From assembly GCA_025927655.1 (NCBI GenBank), contig JAICKY010000004.1:1-51827 (forward strand): DNA of 51,827 nucleotides, in the 5' to 3' direction. The notes below the pieces were generated by a model, which worked only from the letters and a program-made list of their open reading frames with translations, ran no database searches and had not been told where the DNA came from. Position numbers and translations under genes: made by a program. Source of the stretch: Candidatus Saccharimonadota bacterium (GTDB lineage: Bacteria; Patescibacteriota; Saccharimonadia; Saccharimonadales; UBA4665). This document shows positions 26,293 to 35,736 of the stretch, piece after piece. The first letter of the stretch is position 1. Every line of letters begins with the position of its first letter.

Positions 26293-27822
26293 TTATGCTT
26301 TTGCGAGAATAATTTCGAGGAGTTCCGGACCGTATTTGTCGAGCTTGTTTTGGCCAAAGCCTTTTACACCCAGGAGTGCCTGCGCGGTTTGGGGTTTGCG
26401 ACGCGCCAGTTCTTCGAGCAAGGTGTTATGGGCAATGATAAACGCCGAAACCTTGTCCTCGCGGGCGCGGTCGATCCGCCATTGTTTCAATCGCATGAAC
26501 AGGTCTGGATCGTAAGGCGCAGGTACGTTGATTTCGCCTTTTACCGGTTCCGGCTCCGGTTCGGCATCTTCGGTAATATTGGCAAGCGCTTCGGATGCTT
26601 CGCGTATCGCCGCATCGAATTCAAAAATAGCCGGATGCAACTGCAACGCCATTTGGTTGATGCCAGTCAGGTACACCCCATCCATGCTGCGCACACGGCT
26701 CAGCGCTACATAGCCCATGCCCGGCGTAAAGCTGCGGCTCAGATCGATTTCGGCAGCGTCAAGGCTCATGCCCTGACTCTTATGGATAGTGATCGCCCAA
26801 GCCAAACGTAGTGGCAATTGCGCTACTTCGGCGCGGGTTCTGCCGTCTTCTTCCAGCTTCCAGCTGTGGCGTTCGACCTTTATCTCGCGGCCGTTTGGCA
26901 GCGCGACTATCGGCAGATTATCCGAAAAATCTATCACCCTGCCCCGCGTGCCGTTCACGTAGCCAGCCGCAAAATTGTTAGCCACGAACATCACTTCAGC
27001 CCCGGGCTTAAGCTCTAGCTGCTCGGGTGCCAGCACGCTTTTGACCAGGCTTTCGATTTTGGGCTTCTGGCCGGTGGTTTGCATTTCGTACAGTTTGCCA
27101 TCACGGTCGATTTCCTTCAGATGGCGCTGGTTGATACTATCGACATCCATGTTGTGGCTGTACAAACGCGTAACGACCAGGTCGCCGGGACGCTGTTCTT
27201 TCAGCCGTTCCTGCAGGGCGGATTCGTGCAGCTCGTTTACATCGCCGCGCCGCATGGCCTCCAGCAAATCGAGGAGCGCATCGTTGGCGCCCACCCGGTG
27301 CTGTTCAGTTATGTAGCAGATTTTGGGGTTAAGTTCTTGCCAAGCGGTGCTCAAGTGGGCAAAATCCACCGCGCTGCTGCCACGGGATATCGGCGGCAGC
27401 TGGAATAAATCACCCACCAAGATAACCTGTAAGCCGCCGAACGGCTTGTCGTTTTTGCGGAGCAATTTGGCGACGTCGTTTACCATATTCAGCCGCTGAC
27501 CGTGCAGCATACTCACCTCGTCTATTACCAGCACATCGGCCGCGTTGTAGCGTTTAATAAGCCGGTCCATGGACTGCAATCGTTCGCGGTCCCACTCGGT
27601 TAGGAAATCTTTTATGCCTAGCCCGCTCCAACTGTGGATAGTCGTACCGCCAATGTGGGTAGCAGCGATGCCGGTGCTGGCTGTAACCGCCACATTCTTC
27701 CCCGACCGCGTCGCGCGGCGGATGAATTCGTTCAGCACATACGTTTTGCCGGCACCCGGCGCGCCGGTCAAAAAAACCGGCTGCCCCTCTAACATTACCC
27801 GTAGCGCCTGCGCCTGTCTCAT
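26293..27822 (-). CDS. Pif1-like helicase with C-terminal HRDC domain
   Basis: FLTGAPGAGKTYVLNEF (Walker A), VLVIDEVSMLHG (Walker B), TIHKSQGMSLDAAEIDL; HRDC DLFMRLKQWRIDRAREDKVSAFIIAHNTLLEELAR...VKGFGQNKLDKYG. Confidence 0.9.
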   Translation of the reverse strand: MRQAQALRVMLEGQPVFLTGAPGAGKTYVLNEFIRRATRSGKNVAVTASTGIAATHIGGTTIHSWSGLGIKDFLTEWDRERLQSMDRLIKRYNAADVLVIDEVSMLHGQRLNMVNDVAKLLRKNDKPFGGLQVILVGDLFQLPPISRGSSAVDFAHLSTAWQELNPKICYITEQHRVGANDALLDLLEAMRRGDVNELHESALQERLKEQRPGDLVVTRLYSHNMDVDSINQRHLKEIDRDGKLYEMQTTGQKPKIESLVKSVLAPEQLELKPGAEVMFVANNFAAGYVNGTRGRVIDFSDNLPIVALPNGREIKVERHSWKLEEDGRTRAEVAQLPLRLAWAITIHKSQGMSLDAAEIDLSRSFTPGMGYVALSRVRSMDGVYLTGINQMALQLHPAIFEFDAAIREASEALANITEDAEPEPEPVKGEINVPAPYDPDLFMRLKQWRIDRAREDKVSAFIIAHNTLLEELARRKPQTAQALLGVKGFGQNKLDKYGPELLEIILAKA

Positions 27823-27880
27823 AATCTAGTTAGTATAGCAGCCATACGGGCGCTTCCCTGCTGTAGTTTTCAGAACAAGC

Positions 27881-29035
27881 CTACGCACCGGCGGGAATGT
27901 CAGCTAGCGAGTCGTCGTCTTTGTCGGGCTTGAGCAGGCGCTTTTTGATAATTTCGTAGCGCTCACCCGTTACCGGTGATTCCATGTAGTCATCGTTCAT
28001 CAGGTTGATGAACTTGGCGATGTCTTTGTCATCCATGATGATGATTGCGCCGCTGTCGTCGGGCATCAGGTTCAGATCCATGTCTTCGGATTGGGTCAGG
28101 ATCTGCTCCTGCGTCACTTTGCCTACCTCCAGCTTCTGCAGCTTCTTGACCAGCGCCTTTTTGTCCTTCACCAGGTTCTGTATGCCCAAACCTTCGGCAA
28201 AACTCAAGCGGTACATTTCCTCTATTTCGCGGATCTTGCTTTCGGCAATCGCCTGTTCTTTGGCGTCGTAGCCGAACAGGCTCTTAAGCTTGGATTGACT
28301 AAACACGTACAAATCCTGGTCCAGCACCAGTAGCTGCGGCTCGCTCGGCAAACGCAGTGCGGCGTCGGCATCGAACGGGATAAACTTATCGCCGCGCAGC
28401 ATCCAGCCGGTCTGGCCCTTCATGACCTGGCTCTTGGGCAGGACTTTAGCCACGTAGAATGGCTGCTTCATTTCGGGGTGCGTCACCCGCGCCAGCACGC
28501 CCTTCATGTGGTTTATATCGTGCTCACTTTCCTTGAATAGCACAATTTCGTGCTCTTGGGTTTTGAGCCAGCCCAGCGTTTCGCGCAGTTTATCTACCCG
28601 GTGCACCTGCGTACGCTGCAACACGTTTTCCTCGGCCTCGGCCGCCTCGAATCCGCGGACTATCAGGCCTTTGTCTATGCCTTCCAGGATATATTCCAAC
28701 ATTTCGTCGATAAAAATCGGCTCCAGCTGCTTTTTGAGCCCCTCTGCCAGATTAGTCTTATACAGCACGTAGTTCTTGCTTATAAAAAACAGCTCAACCT
28801 TCAGCTCGTCCTTGTACTGCACCAGGTTATTCGCCCAGGCAAATACATCGGTCTCTACATAGTCATCAGGTCTATAGCCGTCATCGGGGACGATGTCGCC
28901 GGCAGAGGCCGGGTCGGGGATCTTTGCAACGGGCGGTACCTCCGGAACGGGAGTCGCAGCCACTGCTTCCGAGGCTACAGCATCGGCAGATTCGGCCGTA
29001 ATTTCTTCGCTGTTTGTTGTAGCATCTGTATCCAT
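27881..29035 (-). CDS. DUF4868/KwaB-like protein
   Basis: QPFYVAKVL...LLVLDQDLYVFSQSKLKSLFGYDAKEQAIAESKIREIEE...FINLMNDDYMESPVTGERYEIIKKRLL resembles KwaB/DUF4868 C-terminal half. Confidence 0.6.
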   Translation of the reverse strand: MDTDATTNSEEITAESADAVASEAVAATPVPEVPPVAKIPDPASAGDIVPDDGYRPDDYVETDVFAWANNLVQYKDELKVELFFISKNYVLYKTNLAEGLKKQLEPIFIDEMLEYILEGIDKGLIVRGFEAAEAEENVLQRTQVHRVDKLRETLGWLKTQEHEIVLFKESEHDINHMKGVLARVTHPEMKQPFYVAKVLPKSQVMKGQTGWMLRGDKFIPFDADAALRLPSEPQLLVLDQDLYVFSQSKLKSLFGYDAKEQAIAESKIREIEEMYRLSFAEGLGIQNLVKDKKALVKKLQKLEVGKVTQEQILTQSEDMDLNLMPDDSGAIIIMDDKDIAKFINLMNDDYMESPVTGERYEIIKKRLLKPDKDDDSLADIPAGA

Positions 29036-29242
29036 AATTTGTTCAATTTCCAAAATTAGTTTTATAATTTGCGTCCTGGTCACATCCGTAAGTTGTGACG
29101 ATTTGTCGCTTTGGCGGCAAATGGCGAGCAAAGCTCGACTGCGCAAATTTCCAATGTTTTGGGCATATGTCTAAAGCATTGGGAACATGCTTTGCTATTT
29201 TAGCGCACCACAAGCAGCATATCTGCTGTAAAGTTTACCAAA

Positions 29243-29455
29243 CTACTCCGGTTTTGGCAGCGTAATTCCCGCCTCTTTGGCAAAAGCCTTCAGTTCGGCA
29301 TACACGGCCCGCACGCGGCCCTGCACGTATGGCCGGAAATCGGCCCGGCCCGGCTCCTGGGCAATTTTTACCAAGCCCTTGAGCTGCCAGACCTCCGCGT
29401 TCAATTTATCCAGTTTGCGCTCCAGCGCCTCCATATCCCTGTCGTCAGCAGCCAT
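29243..29455 (-). CDS. Small coiled-coil hypothetical protein
   Basis: Intact ORF, heptad-like N-terminus. Confidence 0.5.
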   Translation of the reverse strand: MAADDRDMEALERKLDKLNAEVWQLKGLVKIAQEPGRADFRPYVQGRVRAVYAELKAFAKEAGITLPKPE

Positions 29456-29456
29456 G

Positions 29457-29888
29457 TCAGGTCATCCTCACCCCGACCGTACGCGCCAGCAGCAGTACAT
29501 CGTCGTGCGTGTGGGTTACCAATTTCTCGAGCGCCAGCGGGGCAAGCTTGCCCTTGGGCTGCTTTTGCAGTTTGGCGACCATATTGTAGAGTTCCCTGAC
29601 ATCGCTCTCGACATTTTGAACGCGCCCCTGCAAATCGTGCAGGCTGATTTTAACCTGCCGCATATCCTCTTTCAGGGTGCGGACGTCTTCTTTCAGAGTG
29701 CGGACGTCTTCTTTTAAACCGCTCACATCCTCTTTCAGGGTGCGGACGTCTTCTTTCACTTCGGCCATGTCGGCTTCCAGCGCATCAAACCGCTTGTCGT
29801 GCTCGTCAAACCGCGGCAGCACCAGCGCTTCAATGGCACCGATGACGATGTCGCGGACTTCGGTAGCAGTGACTGCATTGTTAGCCAT
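29457..29888 (-). CDS. Coiled-coil protein with heptad tandem repeats
   Basis: LKEDVRTLKEDVSGLKEDVRTLKEDVRTLKEDM; 21-bp DNA repeats ~29664-29757. Confidence 0.7.
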   Translation of the reverse strand: MANNAVTATEVRDIVIGAIEALVLPRFDEHDKRFDALEADMAEVKEDVRTLKEDVSGLKEDVRTLKEDVRTLKEDMRQVKISLHDLQGRVQNVESDVRELYNMVAKLQKQPKGKLAPLALEKLVTHTHDDVLLLARTVGVRMT

Positions 29889-30008
29889 ATGCCTATTGTA
29901 GCGCCCGCAGCCAGCTTTGTCCGCTGTAAAATTCGCTACCTAGACGTGCAGGCGCCGGCCATATAAAGGAGCTGCGAAGTTCGGCTGCCACCACGATGAA
30001 GGCCGTTT

Positions 30009-30449
30009 TCATAGCCGGACGCCCTGACGGGCTTTGTTAGCCCATTCGTCGGCCAGTTCGTTACCTTTATCGCCCACGTGGCCACGCACCCATGTTAGCG
30101 TCGCCCGGCTGGATTTGTACAGCGGATAGACTGCCTGCACGATATCGAGGTTTTTTATAGGGCCACCAGATTTTTTCCAACCTTTAGCTTCCCAGCCCGG
30201 CGCCCATTTGGTAATCACATTAATCCAGAATTCACTATCGGTGTATATGGTACATGGCTCGCCGGCGGAGTGTTTGAGCGCCGCCATGATGGCGAAACCC
30301 TCCATGCGAATGTTGGTAGTATGGCGTGCGCTGACACCCGAACCTTCCGGTTCAGACCCGAGCACCACTGGTTTGTCATCGTGTATAACAGAAAACCCGC
30401 CCGGGCCGGGGTTCGGGCTGGCGCTGCCATCAGTGTAATAAATAATCAT
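30009..30449 (-). CDS. rnhA: Ribonuclease HI
   Basis: IYYTDGSASPNPGPGGF; IYTDSEFWINVITKW; WVRGHVGDKGNELAD. Confidence 0.93.
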   Translation of the reverse strand: MIIYYTDGSASPNPGPGGFSVIHDDKPVVLGSEPEGSGVSARHTTNIRMEGFAIMAALKHSAGEPCTIYTDSEFWINVITKWAPGWEAKGWKKSGGPIKNLDIVQAVYPLYKSSRATLTWVRGHVGDKGNELADEWANKARQGVRL

Positions 30450-30535
30450 CCTCCTAGTCTAGCACGTAGAATGGATACTATTTTGGATACCATGCCGGCC
30501 TGCTATTTGGCACGACCATACAACCGGGAGACCTT

Positions 30536-30742
30536 TTACCGGGCTGTGTGCGAACCAGGATTGTTTGGAACGATTATCCAGAGTATGACGTACGGTACAA
30601 GCCCAGGCAGACCCCCGGGAAGCAGCAGAATAACTGCGATGATGCGTATGATGACCGGGTCGATATTGAAATATTCCGCTATTCCGCCGCATACGCCAGC
30701 GATCATTCTGTCTTTCGTAGAACGGTACAGTCGTTTTGTCAT
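30536..30742 (-). CDS. PspC domain protein
   Basis: KRLYRSTKDRMIAGVCGGIAEYFNIDPVIIRIIAVILLL. Confidence 0.92.
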   Translation of the reverse strand: MTKRLYRSTKDRMIAGVCGGIAEYFNIDPVIIRIIAVILLLPGGLPGLVPYVILWIIVPNNPGSHTAR

Positions 30743-30746
30743 AGTT

Positions 30747-31326
30747 CTATGATACTACGGTCTTCGTCCTTGCACGGATAATAATTAGAGCTGACAGAAG
30801 CGCATTAACCACCACTAAATACACCGCATACGGCATGCTGATCCAGTTGTAATCAGTGAGTGCACCGAGCGCAAAAACACTACCCAGGCAAGACAGCCCG
30901 TACGTTAGCCATGTCTCTTCACCGGGCTCCAACCAGGCGTGACGAAACGTCGGCAATGCGCCAATAAAATCTATGGTCACGGCCGCTACTACGCCAATAG
31001 CCGGAGAATTACATATTTGCCAGAGTATTATTCCCACGACAGCCGCAAGCTGACAACCTATATCAAACCAGGTGTATTTTACATATCCATGACGCAAGCC
31101 AAGCATCACTACCGACAGCGTTTCGAGCATTGCCGATCCCGTAAAGATTGCCGTTACATATTCGTGCCCGCTAATCTCTGCGGCAGTAGCGATGCCAGTA
31201 AGTAGCGTCCACGTAATCCCACGAGACCAAATTCGGCTTTGTAGTCCCCCGCAATATATCGCGCAGATACGGTACCACTCCAACCACCGTAGTCACGGTC
31301 GCCAAAATTAGAAGTATCGTTTTCAT
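30747..31326 (-). pseudogene. Multi-TM membrane protein gene with apparent +1 frameshift
   Basis: ORF1 MKTILLILATVTTVVGVVPYLRDILRGTTKPNLVS (from 31326) continues in another frame as ITWTLLTGIATAAE...; extra base at the GGG run near 31218-31220. Confidence 0.65.
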
Positions 31327-31336
31327 GCAAAGCTAA

Positions 31337-31867
31337 TTATAGCATTTGATAGTGCCAGCCCGGCTGCCAGGCCCACGGCGCAGACACGACTTCGGCGATA
31401 GGCTTGCCCAACACCGAGTGCTCCAGGCCATACTGCGTCGCGCGGTGGCCGATTATCATCACCCGCTTCCCTGCATAGTTTTCCCGGATTTCGTCCAAAA
31501 TTGACTGCATGCGTATGCATGCTTGTTCGTAGCTTTCACCGCCAGGAAATGGATCGGTGATGCGTTTTGGCTTTTCGGCATCAACCAGTTTTTTGTCGGC
31601 CTGCGTCATGTCACCATAATCACACTCACGCAGGCGCACATCGTGGATAATGGGGAATTTGCCGCCAAACGCCAGGTGCGCCGTCAGGTACGAACGCTGC
31701 AAATCCGAACAGAAGATCGCATCGAATGTCTGGCCTTTGTAGCGCTCACCCAGTTCCCTCGCCTGCTGTTCGCCCAGTTCGGAAAGTTCTATGTCGTTCC
31801 AGCCGGATGCTAAATGCGCTTCGTTATCCAGGCTGGTTGCATGTGGTTCAAAGATTATATCTACCAT
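31337..31867 (-). CDS. Histidine phosphatase superfamily protein
   Basis: IIFEPHATSLDNEAHLASGWNDIELSELGEQQARELGERY. Confidence 0.85.
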   Translation of the reverse strand: MVDIIFEPHATSLDNEAHLASGWNDIELSELGEQQARELGERYKGQTFDAIFCSDLQRSYLTAHLAFGGKFPIIHDVRLRECDYGDMTQADKKLVDAEKPKRITDPFPGGESYEQACIRMQSILDEIRENYAGKRVMIIGHRATQYGLEHSVLGKPIAEVVSAPWAWQPGWHYQML

Positions 31868-31892
31868 ATGTTTGACCTACTCTCTAGCCTGG

Positions 31893-32318
31893 TTAATTTT
31901 GTTCGAGCAGCGCCACCACGTTTCGCTTGATAGCATCACGCGCTTCACGAGTCGCATCCAACCCGGAAAATCGTGGATCCGGCACTTCCCAGTAGACTGC
32001 ATTTTCGGCCTTTTCCAGCCAACCGGGGATGGTGTCTGGTTCCGCCATCACCACCACTTTGTCATAACCTGCCAGCTGCTCTTCCCTGATCTGCGTGCGC
32101 TTTTTGCGTGATACATCCAACCCCAAATCATCCATAGCAGTCAGTACATCCCGCGCACCTGGGGATTCTTTGGCGCGTTCGGCCAGCGTCTGGCCCTCGG
32201 CATCACCTACCTTCGTACCCGCCGAATCGGCATGGCCTTCGGCGGCCAGTGAGTTATATAGTGCGGCCGCCATTTGGCTGCGGCCCACGTTCTGCGTACA
32301 CACAAACAATATGTTCAT
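31893..32318 (-). CDS. Low-molecular-weight phosphotyrosine phosphatase/arsenate reductase-like
   Basis: MNILFVCTQNVGRSQMA (CX5R); VVMAEPDTIPG; VPDPRF. Confidence 0.82.
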   Translation of the reverse strand: MNILFVCTQNVGRSQMAAALYNSLAAEGHADSAGTKVGDAEGQTLAERAKESPGARDVLTAMDDLGLDVSRKKRTQIREEQLAGYDKVVVMAEPDTIPGWLEKAENAVYWEVPDPRFSGLDATREARDAIKRNVVALLEQN

Positions 32319-32332
32319 GGTTTTAGTATACC

Positions 32333-32890
32333 CTACAAATTTGGCTCGATGACCTTCCACACCTGCGGCAGTTCAGTAAAATGACTACCCAAATGGTGGC
32401 CGTTCGGGACTATCATCAGCGGCGCCTTTAGCTTGGTGGCTAGCGTAACTGCCTGCTCGACCGGGCAATACGGGTCATCGCTGCCATGCAGGAATGCCAG
32501 TTTATCGGCCTTGCTGCGTATGCGGCGGAATTTAAAGCCGTGCCGCGGGAACAGATGCGCAAAAGTATCCGTTTCGGTCCAACCTTTTGGCAAGCCGCCG
32601 GCCCAGGCACCCACTACTACGCCTAGTTTTATCTTCGGGCAGCGACCATCCATCAGCAGGTTCAGTACTTCCACCGCCCCGCTACTGTGGCCAATGACTA
32701 TGTTGCCGGTAAAATCATGCCCGCTGCCGAACAGGAAATCTGCATACGTGTCGCGATTGGGCTTGTCACAATCCGGCAGCTGCGGGACCCACACGTTGTA
32801 ACCGGCTGCCTCCAGCTTGACCTTTAGCCACGGGAACCAGTTGTCCTGTGGCGTCGCATCTGTTCCGTGTAAGATCACTGCTTGTTTCAT
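32333..32890 (-). CDS. RBBP9/YdeN-like alpha/beta hydrolase
   Basis: AVILHGTDATPQDNWFPWLKVKLEAAGYNVWVPQLP; VIGHSSGAVEVLNLL. Confidence 0.8.
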   Translation of the reverse strand: MKQAVILHGTDATPQDNWFPWLKVKLEAAGYNVWVPQLPDCDKPNRDTYADFLFGSGHDFTGNIVIGHSSGAVEVLNLLMDGRCPKIKLGVVVGAWAGGLPKGWTETDTFAHLFPRHGFKFRRIRSKADKLAFLHGSDDPYCPVEQAVTLATKLKAPLMIVPNGHHLGSHFTELPQVWKVIEPNL

Positions 32891-32961
32891 ATAACCATCC
32901 TACACTAAAAAGGCGGTTCATCGTCTACTGGCATTTTGAAATATTCACTAAATGCACTTGA

Positions 32962-34332
32962 TTAGCGCAACTGAGCAGAAAGGCCGGAAATCGAAACACG
33001 GATTTGTTCAGTGGTGTCGCGGTGGCGGACGGTTACCGTGTCTTTGGCGTCGCCCTCCAGGGTGTCGAAATCGATGGTTACGCAGTATGGCACACCGATT
33101 TCGTCCATTTTGCGGTAGTTTTTACCGATGTTGCCAGTATCTACCCACAGGACTGCGCCGAACTCTTTTTTGAGCATCGCGTAGACTTCGCGGGCTTTTA
33201 CCACGAGTTCCGGTTTGTTTTTTACCAGCGGCAATACGGCAACTTTTACCGGCGCTAGATGTGCAGGCAGTTTGAGGAAAATGCGCTTTTCGCCGTTCAC
33301 TTCGTCTTCGCAGTATGCGTTCGATAACACAGCCATGACATGGCGGTCCAGGCCAAATGTCGGCTCGATAACATGTGGCAAAAATGGTGCGCTACCGTCT
33401 TTCGGACGATATTCAAGGTTCTTGCCGGATTTATCCTGGTGGCTCTTCAGGTCGAAGTCGGTGCGATACGCCAAACCTGCCAGCTCCTGAAAACCAAGCG
33501 ACGGAAAATCGTAGAAACAGTCCATGGTGCGCTTGCTATAGTGGGCGCGGTCAGCTTCGGGCACTTCATGCTCTTTGATTCTGGCCGGGTCTAAGCCTAA
33601 ACGGTTGAACCACTCATGCTGCATGGTGCGCCAATCTTCAAAAATGCGCTCCCAATCGTTCGGATGGATGAAATATTCCAGTTCCATAATTTCCAGCTCG
33701 CGCAAACGGAAAATGAAATTCCCCGGGCTGATTTCGTTACGAAAACTGCGGCCAATCTGCGCCAGGCCAAACGGTAGGTCTGGGTAGAAGCTATCGACAA
33801 CATTTTTGAAGTTCGTAAACATACCCTGCGCGGTTTCCGGCCGCAGATACGCCACCGATTCGTCGTCGTCCACCGGACCGACATGCGTTTTGAACATCAT
33901 ATTGAACTGCGCTGGCGCACCCAGCTCGTTACCATCAGGGCTTTTAATGCCGCGATCTTTAATGACCTGCGCCATTTCTTCCAGTGTCATGGCGTCCACA
34001 TCTTCTACGCCCTGGTCTTCCAATAAATGATCCAGACGATACCGTTTCTTGGTCTTGACATCCTCGATAAGTGGATCGTTAAAGGTGTCGACATGGCCGC
34101 TTGCCACCCAGACCTTGGGGTTCATGATAATGGTGCTATCAATGCCGTACATGTCTTCGCGGTCATCTACAAACGTTTTCCACCACAGATTGGTGATGTT
34201 GCGCTTAAGGGCGATACCGAGCGGACCGTAATCATATGTTCCGGCCAGGCCACCGTAAATTTCTGAACCGGGGTAAATAAAACCACGGCGTTTAGCTAGC
34301 GAAACAATATCTTCCAGTTTTACGTCACTCAT
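32962..34332 (-). CDS. glyS: Glycyl-tRNA synthetase (homodimeric class II)
   Basis: AKRRGFIYPGSEIYGGLAGTYDYGPLG; RPETAQGMFTNFKNV; IGRSFRNEISPGNFIFRLREL. Confidence 0.96.
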   Translation of the reverse strand: MSDVKLEDIVSLAKRRGFIYPGSEIYGGLAGTYDYGPLGIALKRNITNLWWKTFVDDREDMYGIDSTIIMNPKVWVASGHVDTFNDPLIEDVKTKKRYRLDHLLEDQGVEDVDAMTLEEMAQVIKDRGIKSPDGNELGAPAQFNMMFKTHVGPVDDDESVAYLRPETAQGMFTNFKNVVDSFYPDLPFGLAQIGRSFRNEISPGNFIFRLRELEIMELEYFIHPNDWERIFEDWRTMQHEWFNRLGLDPARIKEHEVPEADRAHYSKRTMDCFYDFPSLGFQELAGLAYRTDFDLKSHQDKSGKNLEYRPKDGSAPFLPHVIEPTFGLDRHVMAVLSNAYCEDEVNGEKRIFLKLPAHLAPVKVAVLPLVKNKPELVVKAREVYAMLKKEFGAVLWVDTGNIGKNYRKMDEIGVPYCVTIDFDTLEGDAKDTVTVRHRDTTEQIRVSISGLSAQLR

Positions 34333-34492
34333 AATTACCGGCTATTATATCAGAAGAACGGAGGAAAACTGAGCTTGCTCAGGCTTTCCGAGTACTGAAA
34401 GATATATCCGAAGGATATAGCGGAGGTACGGAGGAGAACTGAGCTTGCCTAGCTGGATTATAGGTATAAAACAAGGCCAGCGTTTGCCGGGT

Positions 34493-34555
34493 TTAGTCTT
34501 CGTCCGCCTCGACGTACGTCAGAACGCCGTCCTCGTCTATCTCGATTTCAACCAT
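34493..34555 (-). CDS. Putative 20-aa acidic microprotein MVEIEIDEDGVLTYVEADED
   Basis: ATG at 34555, TAA at 34493-34495; below ORF-track length cutoff. Confidence 0.35.
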   Translation of the reverse strand: MVEIEIDEDGVLTYVEADED

Positions 34556-34651
34556 CTTGACAACTACTATATCAGATTTGTGACTTTATTACCATTTTAT
34601 ACTAAACTGTCAAATATGTATGGCTCCCGCCTGGGTCAATCATACCGCCAC

Positions 34652-35344
34652 TTAGTGGCTACTTTGCTGCGCCAAAAACGCAACAAGCTGTTTGCTTTGC
34701 CCTACCAGCTCGGCCAACCCGCCAACCTTACCCAGCACCGCCGGCAGATTACCGTTGAACACCAACCGCAAGAATTTGATGTCATCCACGCCAAATGCGC
34801 CCTCCGGACGAGCCATGAACGCACTGTCGTCAAAGCTGAATTCATACATTTTATCTGCCACAAGCTTCGTGCCATCGGGTTCGGTCTGCAGGTTGGGAGT
34901 GTGGCCACCTAGCCGCAGCAGCTGGGCGCTAAACCATAGACGAATCAGATCCAGCAAAATAGTGCTGTCGTTTAGCGCCGCGAATGCTTGCTCCAGCAAG
35001 TGGAAGTAATCCGGCTCCGGCTCGTCCTCGGTAGCTTTATTGAGCTGTTTTATTAGATCATACCCCAGCATGGTCCGGTCCAAATCCTGCACGATATGGC
35101 CGTAATGCGTCACCAACCGGCTGGAAACCAGTGTGCCGATATCTCCTCTGCCACGTATATACGTAAGATTCGTAACGCTAAACAGTTCTATACCGCCAGC
35201 CAGTTTACTTTTTACCCGGCGCACGCCTTTGGCGATGAGCCGGAGCTTACCGGTATCTGGCGTGATGAGCGTGATGATGCGATCGGCCTCGCCATAATCA
35301 ACCCGGGTCAGTACTATGCCGGTTGTAACATGTTGCGGCTTCAT
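34652..35344 (-). CDS. recO: DNA repair protein RecO
   Basis: TTGIVLTRVDYGEADRIITLITPDTGKLRLIAKGVRRVKSKLAG. Confidence 0.93.
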   Translation of the reverse strand: MKPQHVTTGIVLTRVDYGEADRIITLITPDTGKLRLIAKGVRRVKSKLAGGIELFSVTNLTYIRGRGDIGTLVSSRLVTHYGHIVQDLDRTMLGYDLIKQLNKATEDEPEPDYFHLLEQAFAALNDSTILLDLIRLWFSAQLLRLGGHTPNLQTEPDGTKLVADKMYEFSFDDSAFMARPEGAFGVDDIKFLRLVFNGNLPAVLGKVGGLAELVGQSKQLVAFLAQQSSH

Positions 35345-35721
35345 GATGCCGCCGGCTTAGCCGCAGCTACGACTGCGCATAGGTTTTGCAGGCTCGTTTC
35401 TGGTTTGTAGAGTGTGCAAACGACACCCAGTTCTTTGGTAAGCGTAACTGCCCGGGCCAGCTCGTATGGCGGCACAAAACTATGTACCATTACCGGCACT
35501 TCAAGCCATTCATGGTAACTCCGGAATTCGTATAAAAACTCCACGCCGTTGTGCCCGGGCAATTGTAGTTCCAGCACTACCACATCGGGCGTTTGTTCGT
35601 CGGCCAAGTGCACCGCACCCTGCGCAGACACCGCATGTGCCACCGTGTGACCGTTACGCTGCAAGGCCTGCACGTATACATCAGCCTGCAGTTTATCTGG
35701 TTCTATAAGTAACACGTGCAT
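35341..35721 (-). CDS. Degenerate receiver-domain protein (phospho-Asp replaced by Glu)
   Basis: MHVLLIEPDKLQADVY...DVVVLELQLPGHNGVEFL...VMVHSF...LYKPE. Confidence 0.8.
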   Translation of the reverse strand: MHVLLIEPDKLQADVYVQALQRNGHTVAHAVSAQGAVHLADEQTPDVVVLELQLPGHNGVEFLYEFRSYHEWLEVPVMVHSFVPPYELARAVTLTKELGVVCTLYKPETSLQNLCAVVAAAKPAAS

Positions 35722-35736
35722 AACAAATCCTAGGAC

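Noticed and set aside
29660-29760. CRISPR-like array
   Set aside because: 21-bp units without unique spacers, in frame as coiled-coil heptads.
34333-34490. T-box riboswitch upstream of glyS
   Set aside because: No AGGGUGGNACCGCG antiterminator motif; hairpins belong to a direct-repeat element.
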